Positions 17,708-25,919 of a DNA stretch of 64,000 bases are shown here, piece after piece; within the stretch, counting starts at the first letter, position 1, and the number at the start of each line of letters is the position of its first letter. This stretch comes from Marixanthomonas sp002364245 (GTDB taxonomy: Bacteria; Bacteroidota; Bacteroidia; Flavobacteriales; Flavobacteriaceae). A program made the position numbers and the translations under genes. The stretch covers positions 124,001 to 188,000 of the forward strand of contig CAXAZF010000007.1 in NCBI GenBank assembly GCA_963973455.1, in the 5' to 3' direction. The notes under the pieces are model-generated. The model was not told the origin of the DNA. It saw nothing but the letters and a program-made list of their open reading frames with translations, and ran no database searches.

Positions 17708-20700
17708 TCAAAATATATTTGACCTCTTAATTTCATTAAATGAATAAATTGGTAAAGCTGTTCTCTCTAAAAATTTTATAGGTAATTGATATGATGACAC
17801 AACTAAAGATTTTACTTTGTACGTATCAACTTTTTTACCAAATTTATCTGATAATTGACTAACATTATCAATTAACCAATTATTTCTTTCTAAATGTTTT
17901 GGCAGTTGCTTTGATGTGTAATTTCTTATATCACGTTGGAAATCATACATTATTTTTGCTTGTTTAGTGTTTTTACATTCAATTGAATATATCAATTTAA
18001 TCCTATCATCAAATGCTAAAATATCTATATCTCCATAATTTTTATTAGCAACTAAAGCTCCTTTTACATCAATTTTCACTTCAAAATCTATGACTCTTAA
18101 TTGAGTATTCTCAACTAACCAATTTTTCACTTCATTTCTAAAATTCTTACCTTTCAAATTAAGGCGCTTCGCTATTATATTTTTAATTTTACTATGCTCG
18201 TCCTCTACTCTAAGGCTTGCATTTGAAAATTGATATATCAAATTATCTGATGCTTTAATTAAAAATCTTGAGCTCCATAAGTACCAAACTTTTTTCTCAT
18301 CATCAATAATTTTAATTAGAGGTTTTCTTAAGTAGGAGAGTTTTCTATTGTATCGCCAAGGAAAGATTTCAGGAATAATATAACCATCAGGTGGCTTATC
18401 CATTTTCCCTCTACTATTTAGTGTAAGGACATTAAAATATAAAGTGATTTTTTCTTGATTGAATTTTGTTTCTTTTATTATTAATTCAATGAGTTCATCT
18501 TCTTCCATTTTAAAATATGAACTTTCTTGAAGAAAACAATATTCGGCCAAAAACAATGATATTGTGTTTATTTCTAAAAATGTAATACCCCAATCATTTA
18601 AAAACGCCTCATCTATTTTGTTTATATAATCATCTTCTTCATCTAATTCTTTCTTTTTATGTTTATTGAAATTTGATTCAAAATTCTCTTTGTAGTCAAT
18701 CAATTCATCTTCTTTATTCGATACGTTATACTTATTTAATACATCATCAAAAAAACCTTTACTAATTCCAATCCTTCCAGATTCTAATAATCCCATTTTA
18801 GGATTGTCTATATCAAATCTTATTAAATCTTGAACATATCCAAAATAAATCATTTCATTCATTAATGACAGTAAATAATCAACATCATCATCATTTGGTA
18901 ACTTTTCGCCAAAATATGGTTCAGAACTTACAAACTCTATAAGACACCTCATTGATAAGGATGAATTTACGTGTTCTGATTCTGATTCTTGAAATTCATT
19001 AAAAACATCTGTATATTTTGAAAAACATTCTAATCTTGCTGGTATATAAAGCTTTCTATATTCAATGGCCTGAATTATTGCTTCATGACGATACATTAAA
19101 AATTTTAATAGTTCAAATGTATTGTACTCAATTAATCTATTCCTAAGTTCTTTAATAATAATGTTGACACAATCAACAAGTAATTTAATCTTACTTTTTT
19201 TGTCATTTATATCTTCAGGTATTTTTTCGCCATAATTGAGCCAAGTAACTATCTCTTCTAAAATAAAAGAGTTGTCATATTTTTGTACAAACCTTATTTT
19301 AGGTATATGTCTTGGGTCTATCTTCAAATTGTAACTTGAATCTACTGTTAGAATCATTTTTGCGGAGCCTAAAGGAATATGCTTATCAATCATTAACTGA
19401 ATATTTTCCTCATTTAAATCCTCATAACCAATTTTGCTAAATAATTTACTAATGCTTTCTATAACTACTGACATTAGTTGTCTTTCTCCATGATTATCTT
19501 TTCTATGAAGTTCAGCATAAAATTCAAAAGGGACTTGTATTTTAATTTTTCCTTCTTCTGCTATAAGTTCATAATTAAGGCTAAAAGTATCTTTCTTAAA
19601 AGCATGTAATTCTTGTGGATTGAAATCATATAATTTTTCATCCAATGTAATTATGATTTCAATTGGGAAAGGTATAGGATGATTGAAATAATTTTTAAGT
19701 GATGGATAAAGTTCATTTAACCAATGGGCAATTGCATCGATAAAATGAATAGTCATAGTGTCCCTTTCTTTAGGACAAGTTATCCATATTGGATAATCAA
19801 ATAATTCTATCGCAGTTTTATATATACCAATATAATACTCTTGAGATAAATAAATAGGCGCATGTTTTGCTGTTTTATATACAGGTAAATAACCAAGACC
19901 TCTTTTGGATTTAAAATAAGCAACACCGTGCTCATCGTTTTGAATATTGCAATCAGTTATTACTTTACCTTGCATTCCAAAATCAAAAAATAAGCCATTA
20001 TAAGCTTTATCACTATCAAAAAATGAGTCGCTATTCTTTGTATAATATTTGTAATATGTTAAAACAGAATAAAACGGAGCTACTCTAACTCCTTTATTTA
20101 TTGCTCTATCATAAGCTTTGCAATATTTCCAAAGGGAAAGTTTATTTAAATTCCAATTACTATTCAATCTTTTTAAATCAAAAATACTTATCATTAAAAA
20201 ATTATCTGAACCGTCAATATCTTTTAAAGCAAAGAACTCATCATCTGTAGTTGAATAAGAAGAAATTATTATTAATGTTAAGAATTGATAATTTTCGTTA
20301 TTAACCTTATCACGAACAATGGAAATTACTTTACTTGCTCTTTCTTCATAGTTACTATCTTCATGACTGGAATTCAATAAAACATTCACATAAGCTAATT
20401 TATTTTCATCAAATTGCCATATTGATTCACCATCACTTAATTCTAATTTGTTTTTGATTTGAACGTTTAAATCAGTCATTGACCAACTCATTTTTCTTAA
20501 CTCTTTAAAAGAATCATTTTCAATGTTTAAATCATAAATTTTTAATAATTCTTCTAAGTAGTTATTGCTTTTTAATTCACTAACAATATAATTGTTAAGT
20601 GAGTACATTTGTGCACTTGGAAATATTAGATAATATACGTCATTAAATATGATGAATGGTTTTAAAAGAATTGGGTTTTTGTCAATATTAATTAAGTCTA

Positions 20701-21331
20701 TTTCATCATTTTCTATATCAAAAACAAAATTACTTATAACATCACTTTTAATATTAAATTTATTATAAATAGCTTGTAGTTCTTCTCTATTAAAGCATAC
20801 TAAATCTTTGTGCGTATTAAAAAAGTCTTCGTCAGGAAAAAATAACTCATTGTCATTATTCTCTATACAAGTATATCTTTTTAATCCAATTTCAGATGCA
20901 ATATTTGAATGTATTGAAAGAAAAAATATAATAGATTCAAACATGCTTTTTTTGAACTCATTGCTTAAATCATTTTCTGCGTGTAATATACTGTATGCAA
21001 GTCCTTGAACAATTTCTGTACTATTAATTACAATTCCAGGAAAAACTATATTATTACCATTTGAAAAATGAAAATTTTCTGTGAATGATGTTTCAACTGG
21101 GTCTTCTCGATAATCACTTGGAAACATTTCTTGAATTGCATTTACAACTCCATCATAATTAAGTTCATTTTTAATATTATTCATGTTCTTAGCTAACAAA
21201 CTAAGAATGATTTCTAACCTTAAATTTTTACCATGATTTTCTGGACATAATTGTAATATTGAAAATAATTTCAATAATTCGGATGTATTCTTCTTTGATA
21301 TATATTTTAAAAAATCTTCATAATCTTCCAT
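17708..21331 (-). CDS. 1207-residue orphan protein with C-terminal PD-(D/E)XK nuclease site
   Basis: Very long single protein, rich in Asn, Ile, Lys, Asp and Tyr and visibly more AT-rich than its neighbours, which suggests acquisition by transfer. No known domain is recognised in the first 1000 residues; they are mostly helical, with no P-loop seen. The C-terminus has the restriction-endonuclease-like pattern: helix FRNEVKNWLVE near 1060, GDID with Asp 1103, strand LIYSIECKN with Glu 1118 and Lys 1120, then a basic helical stretch. This is the arrangement of Mrr/NERD-type nucleases. It stands alone between a stress gene and a tRNA-like gene. A single-gene anti-phage or DNA-processing effector is my inference; no known defence system is matched. 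Confidence 0.8.
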   Translation of the reverse strand: MEDYEDFLKYISKKNTSELLKLFSILQLCPENHGKNLRLEIILSLLAKNMNNIKNELNYDGVVNAIQEMFPSDYREDPVETSFTENFHFSNGNNIVFPGIVINSTEIVQGLAYSILHAENDLSNEFKKSMFESIIFFLSIHSNIASEIGLKRYTCIENNDNELFFPDEDFFNTHKDLVCFNREELQAIYNKFNIKSDVISNFVFDIENDEIDLINIDKNPILLKPFIIFNDVYYLIFPSAQMYSLNNYIVSELKSNNYLEELLKIYDLNIENDSFKELRKMSWSMTDLNVQIKNKLELSDGESIWQFDENKLAYVNVLLNSSHEDSNYEERASKVISIVRDKVNNENYQFLTLIIISSYSTTDDEFFALKDIDGSDNFLMISIFDLKRLNSNWNLNKLSLWKYCKAYDRAINKGVRVAPFYSVLTYYKYYTKNSDSFFDSDKAYNGLFFDFGMQGKVITDCNIQNDEHGVAYFKSKRGLGYLPVYKTAKHAPIYLSQEYYIGIYKTAIELFDYPIWITCPKERDTMTIHFIDAIAHWLNELYPSLKNYFNHPIPFPIEIIITLDEKLYDFNPQELHAFKKDTFSLNYELIAEEGKIKIQVPFEFYAELHRKDNHGERQLMSVVIESISKLFSKIGYEDLNEENIQLMIDKHIPLGSAKMILTVDSSYNLKIDPRHIPKIRFVQKYDNSFILEEIVTWLNYGEKIPEDINDKKSKIKLLVDCVNIIIKELRNRLIEYNTFELLKFLMYRHEAIIQAIEYRKLYIPARLECFSKYTDVFNEFQESESEHVNSSLSMRCLIEFVSSEPYFGEKLPNDDDVDYLLSLMNEMIYFGYVQDLIRFDIDNPKMGLLESGRIGISKGFFDDVLNKYNVSNKEDELIDYKENFESNFNKHKKKELDEEDDYINKIDEAFLNDWGITFLEINTISLFLAEYCFLQESSYFKMEEDELIELIIKETKFNQEKITLYFNVLTLNSRGKMDKPPDGYIIPEIFPWRYNRKLSYLRKPLIKIIDDEKKVWYLWSSRFLIKASDNLIYQFSNASLRVEDEHSKIKNIIAKRLNLKGKNFRNEVKNWLVENTQLRVIDFEVKIDVKGALVANKNYGDIDILAFDDRIKLIYSIECKNTKQAKIMYDFQRDIRNYTSKQLPKHLERNNWLIDNVSQLSDKFGKKVDTYKVKSLVVSSYQLPIKFLERTALPIYSFNEIKRSNIF

Positions 21332-21398
21332 TCTTAAAAATACATTTTAATTTAAGATTTAGTATTTACTTTTTTGAAAAAATTCGTACATTAGTAAT

Positions 21399-21471
21399 GT
21401 CCAAGTAGCTCAGTGGATAGAGCTCCTCCCTGCTAAGGAGGTGGTCGCGGGTTCGAGTCCCGCCTTGAAAA
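21399..21471 (+). tRNA. tRNA-like gene, anticodon GCU (Ser), class I shape, defective acceptor end
   Basis: The D arm (GCTC/GAGC), anticodon stem (CCTCC/GGAGG), 7-base loop CTGCTAA, 5-base variable loop TGGTC and T arm (GCGGG TTCGAGT CCCGC) are all perfect. The anticodon is GCU, read as serine, yet bacterial tRNA-Ser normally has a long variable arm, absent here. The acceptor stem (GTCCAAG with CTTGAAA) has two mismatches (C-A and G-A) in its outer part, and no CCA is encoded. It lies 67 bp from the start of the orphan nuclease gene on the opposite strand. It may be a pseudogene, a remodelled arginine-type tRNA, or a tRNA-like element belonging to the adjacent island. Confidence 0.6.
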
Positions 21472-21501
21472 TAATATCCTTTTTAGGATTCTAAATATTT
21501 T

Positions 21502-21532
21502 AAGCCCTAATCTATATTTTAGGGCTTTTTTT
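21502..21532 (+). terminator. Terminator behind the tRNA-like gene
   Basis: A 9-bp stem AAGCCCTAA / TTAGGGCTT with an 8-base loop is followed by TTTTTTT. It lies 30 bp after the tRNA-like gene, which suggests that the tRNA-like gene is (or was) transcribed. Confidence 0.85.
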
Positions 21533-21795
21533 AAACCACTCCACACACATTACACTACCCTACCATCTTCGTTTTGTGTGAAAAATGTCAAATAATAAAA
21601 TAAAAGAAGGTTTGGAGAAGAAAACTTTTAAAAGAAAAATTAGCAAATGAGACTATTGCTTTTCTCAAAGCAAAGTGACATAACACAAGTACATTATAGT
21701 ACAAATAATATTATAAGTAAAATGGCAAATAGAGTTTTTATGTTCTATTATAACTAAGTCTCTACAAACATTCAGTCTTGATTCTTGAGTTCTGC
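21533..21795. other. Intergenic stretch with possible small-gene debris
   Basis: No complete gene is seen between the terminator and the DbpA-like helicase. On the plus strand a 21-codon frame starts at ATG 21585 (MSNNKIKEGLEKK...) and stops at 21650. The overlapping +1 frame continues as KEKLANETIAFLKAK and stops at 21678. Together they could be a frameshifted remnant of one short protein, but this is weak. Confidence 0.3.
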
Positions 21796-23106
21796 TCACA
21801 ACACCGTAACTCGAATCTTTTTCTTCTTCAGCCGCGTATTATTCGTTTTCTCAATAACACTCGCCACTTTATGTTTGGGTACAGCAACAAAGGCACAGTC
21901 TTGTTTTAATTCAATAACGCCCAGTTCATCCCGTTCTAGTTTTCCTTGCTTAAAAAACAGGCCTGCTAAATCACCTTTTGATATTTTATCTCGACGCCCA
22001 CCAGAAATATATAAAGTGGTCCATTGTGGCTGAATCGTCGTATGCTTATCCTTTAGTTTAACTATTTCAGATGTGGTTATAAAGTCGGGTGCCATTTCGT
22101 GCTTCCATTGTAATACGTAGGCGGTTCCTTGTGCATGCATCCGGGCGGTTCTACCATTTCTATGGGTAAATTCTTTGGCTTTAAGGGGTAATTGGTGGTG
22201 TATAATAAAGTTAAGTTCTGGAATATCCAATCCGCGTGCAGCAAGATCTGTCGCAATGATAATTTGGTGCGTTCCATTTCTAAATTTTATCAAGGCACGT
22301 TCTCGGTCTAACTGTTCCAAATCTCCATGAAAACAGCCATGCGGAATGTTATTGTCTTTTAACGCATCGCTTACAAACTGTATGGTATCTTTAAAGTTAC
22401 AGAATATGATTCCGGGTTTGTTACCTATGTTTTGTAGTAACGATACCAAGGTCTGTATTTTATCCTTTTGTGGAGCGAGTACTTTTTTAATAGCTAAGTT
22501 AGTCGTTTTCGTCCCTAAGTAATTAATCACCTTTGGATTCTGCACCCCAGCAAATTTCGGAATTTCAATCCCTTGTGTTGCCGATGTTAAAATACGTTTT
22601 TCAATAGCAGGAAGATGTTCTATAATTTCACGCATTTCGGTTTCAAAACCAACTTCTAATGATTTATCAAACTCATCCAAGACTATTGTCTTAATAGTTG
22701 CAACCGAAAACGTTTCGCGCCGTAAATGATCTGCCACTCGTCCCGGTGTACCAATGACGATGGCTGGCGTATGTGCTAATTCTACTTTATCTTTAGAAAA
22801 AGGCCTGCCTCCATATACGGCATTGGCTTTAAAACCAGAACCCATTTCGCGTATAACCTGTTCTATCTGTATGGCCAACTCACGAGAAGGCACTAAAATA
22901 AGCAATTGCACACTATTGCAAGCTACATCCAAAGCACCGAGAGTAGGCAACAAAAAAGCAACGGTTTTACCCGTTCCTGTGGGTGACAGTAAAACGGTAT
23001 TTGGGGTAGCACTAATAGCGGATAGCGCTTTTTCCTGCATGGGATTCAATGCTGTAATACCCAGTTTTGCTAGGATTTCCTGTTGAGATTTTAATGCGTT
23101 GGCCAT
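21796..23106 (-). CDS. DEAD-box RNA helicase, DbpA-like
   Basis: 436 residues, complete. Motif I SPTGTGKT near 41, Ia PSRELAIQ near 73, II as DEFD (not DEAD) near 147, III SAT near 174, IV GIIFCNFK near 231, V ATDLAARGLD near 285, VI HRNGRTAR near 314. The C-terminal 75 residues form the DbpA RNA-binding domain (ISGGRRDKISKGDLAGLFF). DbpA remodels 23S rRNA in 50S assembly. Seven bases separate it from the truncated helicase upstream, so they share a transcript. Confidence 0.9.
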   Translation of the reverse strand: MANALKSQQEILAKLGITALNPMQEKALSAISATPNTVLLSPTGTGKTVAFLLPTLGALDVACNSVQLLILVPSRELAIQIEQVIREMGSGFKANAVYGGRPFSKDKVELAHTPAIVIGTPGRVADHLRRETFSVATIKTIVLDEFDKSLEVGFETEMREIIEHLPAIEKRILTSATQGIEIPKFAGVQNPKVINYLGTKTTNLAIKKVLAPQKDKIQTLVSLLQNIGNKPGIIFCNFKDTIQFVSDALKDNNIPHGCFHGDLEQLDRERALIKFRNGTHQIIIATDLAARGLDIPELNFIIHHQLPLKAKEFTHRNGRTARMHAQGTAYVLQWKHEMAPDFITTSEIVKLKDKHTTIQPQWTTLYISGGRRDKISKGDLAGLFFKQGKLERDELGVIELKQDCAFVAVPKHKVASVIEKTNNTRLKKKKIRVTVL

Positions 23107-23113
23107 AGTGCTG

Positions 23114-24115
23114 TTACTTCTTTTTTTTCTTTTTCCCTCTGGGGGCTTCAGATACGATATTCGATCTGGATGTTTGATTCAAATGATCGGCGATGATCTT
23201 TTCAATCAGCTCATCTTTGGTTAAATGATGAAAGATGGTTTTAATTCGGGTCTTCCCTTCTTCTGAAAAATGGGTGCTCGGTTTTGTTTTAAATATTTTC
23301 CGAGCCCACAATACCGCATTATTTTCTTCAATCGCTGTGGCATCTGCTTTTACCATTTCAGAAAAAGAAATACCCAACTCCTGTTCTAGATCTGGTATAT
23401 CGGGTACTTCCTCTTCTTGTATAACACTCAAGGAAAGCCCCTTCGCCCCTGCCCTTGCGGTTCGTCCACTTCGGTGTACATACGCATCATAGGTGTCGGG
23501 TAAATGGTATTGTACTACGTAGGCTATTTCTTTTACATCAATCCCACGCGCGGCGAGATCGGTCGCTACCAAAATGTTGATATGTCCTTCCCGAAACTGC
23601 CCCATAATCCGGTCTCTTATGCCCTGTGTTAAACTACCGTGCAAAGCGCCCGAAGAAAACTTATTAATGGCCAGATTCTTAGCCAATTTGTTAACAGCTG
23701 CTTTGGTTTTACAAAAGATGATCCCCCGTTCCCCTGGTCTGGTATTTAAGAAATGCATCAACACCTCTAGTTTTTCAATGGGTTGTACTACAACATATTG
23801 GTGGTCAATTCCCTGATGTCCAACCGTTTCCATATCGGCTTCAATATGTACCACGTGTTTGGACATATAATTCTGAACCAGCTGTTTGATGGTGCCTGGC
23901 ATGGTAGCCGTAAACAATAAGGTTCTTCTTTTTTTAGGGAGCGCAGCAACAATGGTATCCAATCCATTTTTTGCCAACGCTACTACATCATCATGTTGGT
24001 TTAAAATAACAGGCAGTACCTTTTCTTGAATGGAAGTAGGATTCTTTATATCCAAATCCTTTAATCCTTTTACTAAAGAAGCTGCTACTCCTAAATCTGA
24101 AAATGTAATACTCAT
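23114..24115 (-). CDS. DEAD-box helicase with in-frame loss of motifs I to II
   Basis: 333 residues. The first 49 are a normal helicase start (Q-motif region NPTSIQEKVLP, then DDVVALAK), but the sequence jumps at residue 50 (about position 23966) to LDTIVAALPKKRRTLLFTAT. The Walker A GTGKT, Ia, GG and DEAD motifs are missing, about 120-130 residues. Motifs IV (IIFCKTK), V (VATDLAARGID) and VI (HRSGRTAR) are intact, followed by the basic RhlE-like tail. It cannot bind and hydrolyse ATP as a normal helicase does. The frame is open, so a shortened protein is made or the gene is freshly dead. Confidence 0.8.
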   Translation of the reverse strand: MSITFSDLGVAASLVKGLKDLDIKNPTSIQEKVLPVILNQHDDVVALAKNGLDTIVAALPKKRRTLLFTATMPGTIKQLVQNYMSKHVVHIEADMETVGHQGIDHQYVVVQPIEKLEVLMHFLNTRPGERGIIFCKTKAAVNKLAKNLAINKFSSGALHGSLTQGIRDRIMGQFREGHINILVATDLAARGIDVKEIAYVVQYHLPDTYDAYVHRSGRTARAGAKGLSLSVIQEEEVPDIPDLEQELGISFSEMVKADATAIEENNAVLWARKIFKTKPSTHFSEEGKTRIKTIFHHLTKDELIEKIIADHLNQTSRSNIVSEAPRGKKKKKK

Positions 24116-24154
24116 ATTGGTTTTTTTTAATGTATTAATATACCTAATGCCGGC

Positions 24155-24604
24155 CTAAGCTTCTTGAAGCTTTCGTTTAGATTTCCGGTAGGTGTATTTA
24201 GGGTAAATACTGCGTTTTGCAAAACGATTTAAATTTCCGGCGTTTATCATTTTAAGATAAACAGGCTTGGTGACCCCAAAATATTCATACGTATTCCCAT
24301 CAGTAAAGGTGACCTCTAATAATAATCCCTTATGCTGATAATCTGCGATAGCGGAAGTTGTGATCGTTTCAGTATAAGCGGGTAAGTTTTTTTCTTTGGT
24401 TTCGGGAGCCATGCTCACTAAAAAATGATAGCCATCTATAATTTTACGGCTTTGCAGTTCAGCTTCTTGCTGCATAGCATCTCCATCTTGAAATTTGTCT
24501 GGATGCCACTGTTTTACTAAGTCTCGGTAGCTCTTTTTAAGGAGTTTAAGATCAATTTCTTTCTCTACTCCAAATAAGGTACTGTACTCTTTTATGCGCT
24601 TCAT
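24155..24604 (-). CDS. DnaJ-like J-domain plus KTSC domain protein
   Basis: 149 residues from ATG 24604 (MKRIKEYSTLFGV); an ATG eight codons upstream is possible but less likely. The N-terminal J-domain has the HPD motif (VKQWHPDKF, near 30). The C-terminal KTSC domain has TFTDGNTYEYFGVTKPVY and LNRFAKRSIYPKYTYR near 95-140. KTSC is a small RNA/nucleic-acid associated domain named after lysyl-tRNA synthetase-linked proteins. The fusion is known in flavobacteria; its client is unknown. It is transcribed ahead of the two helicase genes in the same direction, a likely RNA-metabolism group. Confidence 0.75.
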   Translation of the reverse strand: MKRIKEYSTLFGVEKEIDLKLLKKSYRDLVKQWHPDKFQDGDAMQQEAELQSRKIIDGYHFLVSMAPETKEKNLPAYTETITTSAIADYQHKGLLLEVTFTDGNTYEYFGVTKPVYLKMINAGNLNRFAKRSIYPKYTYRKSKRKLQEA

Positions 24605-24731
24605 GCCTAGGGGTTTAATTTGGCGCAAAACTACTTCTTTTTAATGGATATATTTTCAAATATTTAAGGTAGGTACATCTGTTCGTTTTAAAGGGGCGGT
24701 AGTTGTATTTTTGTTTAGCCCGTAGTTAGCT

Positions 24732-24842
24732 ATTGGTCCTTGGCAAATTATTCTACTTCTCCTTATTGTTTTTCTTTTTATAACAGTGCCAATAGCCCTG
24801 GTTGTATATCTAGTAAGACGGAATAGAAAGAAAAATCAATAA
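24732..24842 (+). pseudogene. Small membrane peptide frame without a standard start codon
   Basis: After a stop at 24723-24725 the frame reads LAIGPWQIILLLLIVFLFI..., one hydrophobic helix followed by a basic tail (RRNRKKNQ), ending TAA at 24840-24842. There is no ATG, GTG or TTG before the helix; the codon where such peptides normally start (before GPWQII) is ATT at 24732. A TATTTTTG box at 24706-24713 matches the Bacteroidota -7 element. Either a rare ATT start is used or the original ATG was lost. No stop lies within the frame. Confidence 0.4.
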
Positions 24843-24863
24843 CTACGGTTACGCTGCTATGCA

Positions 24864-25316
24864 TTACTCTTCTTCATCAGGCACAGGCGCTACAATTATC
24901 CCTTTACTATTTACTACTTGAAAGTAGTCATACGATAATTCAATACACTCCAATAACACCTTAGCGTCCTGTGCATGCAGTTCTTCCACGCCCCAACCAA
25001 CGGGAACGGCTTGTTCTATAATCCAAGCACTTACTAATTTGTGTTTTGCATTTAAGAGTTTAATGGTAAGGTCTTGGGGTTCTTTTTTGTTATTGTTTAA
25101 GGCATTCATGCACCACTCAACCAGTTTAGAATCGGGCTCGTAAGCCCGCTTTAGGGTGATGTTTTCAAATTGGGTGTATACTTTATTATTTTCTTTTTTT
25201 TCAATACGAGCCTGTAACCCCTGTACAGATTGAAACTGACTGTCTTTATATTCCTTATTATGAAAAGAAATAACAAAGTGAAAATTTAACGGCGGATATG
25301 TTTCCCGCGGTTTCAT
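24864..25316 (-). CDS. Phage-type tail tube protein (gp19 family), second copy
   Basis: 150 residues, related to the T4 gp19/contractile-injection tube family: NFHFVISFHNKEY at the start, the ENITLKRAYEPDSKLVEWC strand region near 55-73, LTIKLLNAKHKLVSAWIIEQAVPVGW near 85-110 and LLECIELSYDYF near 122. It overlaps the first tube gene by one base. Such proteins stack as hexamers to form the inner tube of phage tails, R-type pyocins and contractile injection systems. No sheath, spike, baseplate or ATPase gene is near, so this is an orphan. Confidence 0.78.
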   Translation of the reverse strand: MKPRETYPPLNFHFVISFHNKEYKDSQFQSVQGLQARIEKKENNKVYTQFENITLKRAYEPDSKLVEWCMNALNNNKKEPQDLTIKLLNAKHKLVSAWIIEQAVPVGWGVEELHAQDAKVLLECIELSYDYFQVVNSKGIIVAPVPDEEE

Positions 25317-25756
25317 TAGCTCTTTTTACCATTTTTAACCTGAATTCCTTCGTGGGCGAGTTCCATCCGTTCGATCAGGATTTCACTTTTGGTTGCATGA
25401 AGCTCTGAATAGCGTATAGAAACCGGCCAAGCATTAAGAACTACCCAAACAACGGTCGGTTTATGTTCTTCATCTAAAAGACTAATGGTAATGTTCTGCC
25501 TATTTTTTTCTACTCTAAATTCGTAAAACCAATTAAATAAATCATTGTCACCTTTGAGCATGCCCCGTTTTAAAACAATATTACTGAGTTTTTCAAGCCC
25601 GGGTATCTTTATGGTTGAATACACCTTACTACTTCCTTGACGGTATTCCAAGGTTTCATGCTCCACATTAAGACCAGTAACTTCAGAAAATCCTATTTTT
25701 TTATCCTTCCCCCACTCTACCTGAAAGTGAAAATTGACCAATGGTAATTCTTCCAT
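25316..25756 (-). CDS. Phage-type tail tube protein (gp19 family), first copy
   Basis: 146 residues with the clear family pattern: VNFHFQVEWGKDKKIGFSEVTGLNVEHE, then the YRQGSSKV loop, IVLKRGMLKGDNDLFNWF, ISLLDEEHKPTVVWVVLNAWPV and EILIERMELAHEG. In injection systems the two tube proteins are often encoded as an adjacent pair, as here. The genes are translationally coupled. The rest of such a machine is missing from the window, so the pair is either a remnant or has a separate use. Confidence 0.82.
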   Translation of the reverse strand: MEELPLVNFHFQVEWGKDKKIGFSEVTGLNVEHETLEYRQGSSKVYSTIKIPGLEKLSNIVLKRGMLKGDNDLFNWFYEFRVEKNRQNITISLLDEEHKPTVVWVVLNAWPVSIRYSELHATKSEILIERMELAHEGIQVKNGKKS

Positions 25757-25919
25757 AACAATTACATTTGTAGTTTAATTTACTGGTTATCAAGTTACTG
25801 AAAAAATTCGAAAAATACAGAGAAGTTAAAGCGGTTTACAAAAGTGTAATATCCTTGCTATGCGGACAATTTTATTAAGTAAGAGGAATATAATGTTGCC
25901 AATCCCATGTTTAAAACCT

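Noticed and set aside
17562..21500. The orphan nuclease region as an integrated island with attachment repeats at the tRNA 3' end
   Set aside because: I looked for a copy of the tRNA T-arm/3' end (GTTCGAGTCCCGC) at the left border (17562-17707) and found none. No integrase gene is present, and the island lies on the 5' side of the tRNA, not the usual 3' side.
21585..21678. Frameshifted small gene between the tRNA-like terminator and the DbpA-like helicase
   Set aside because: Two short frames could be joined to a 30-residue peptide, but the length is within what AT-rich DNA gives by chance and no motif is present; kept only as a note on the gap.
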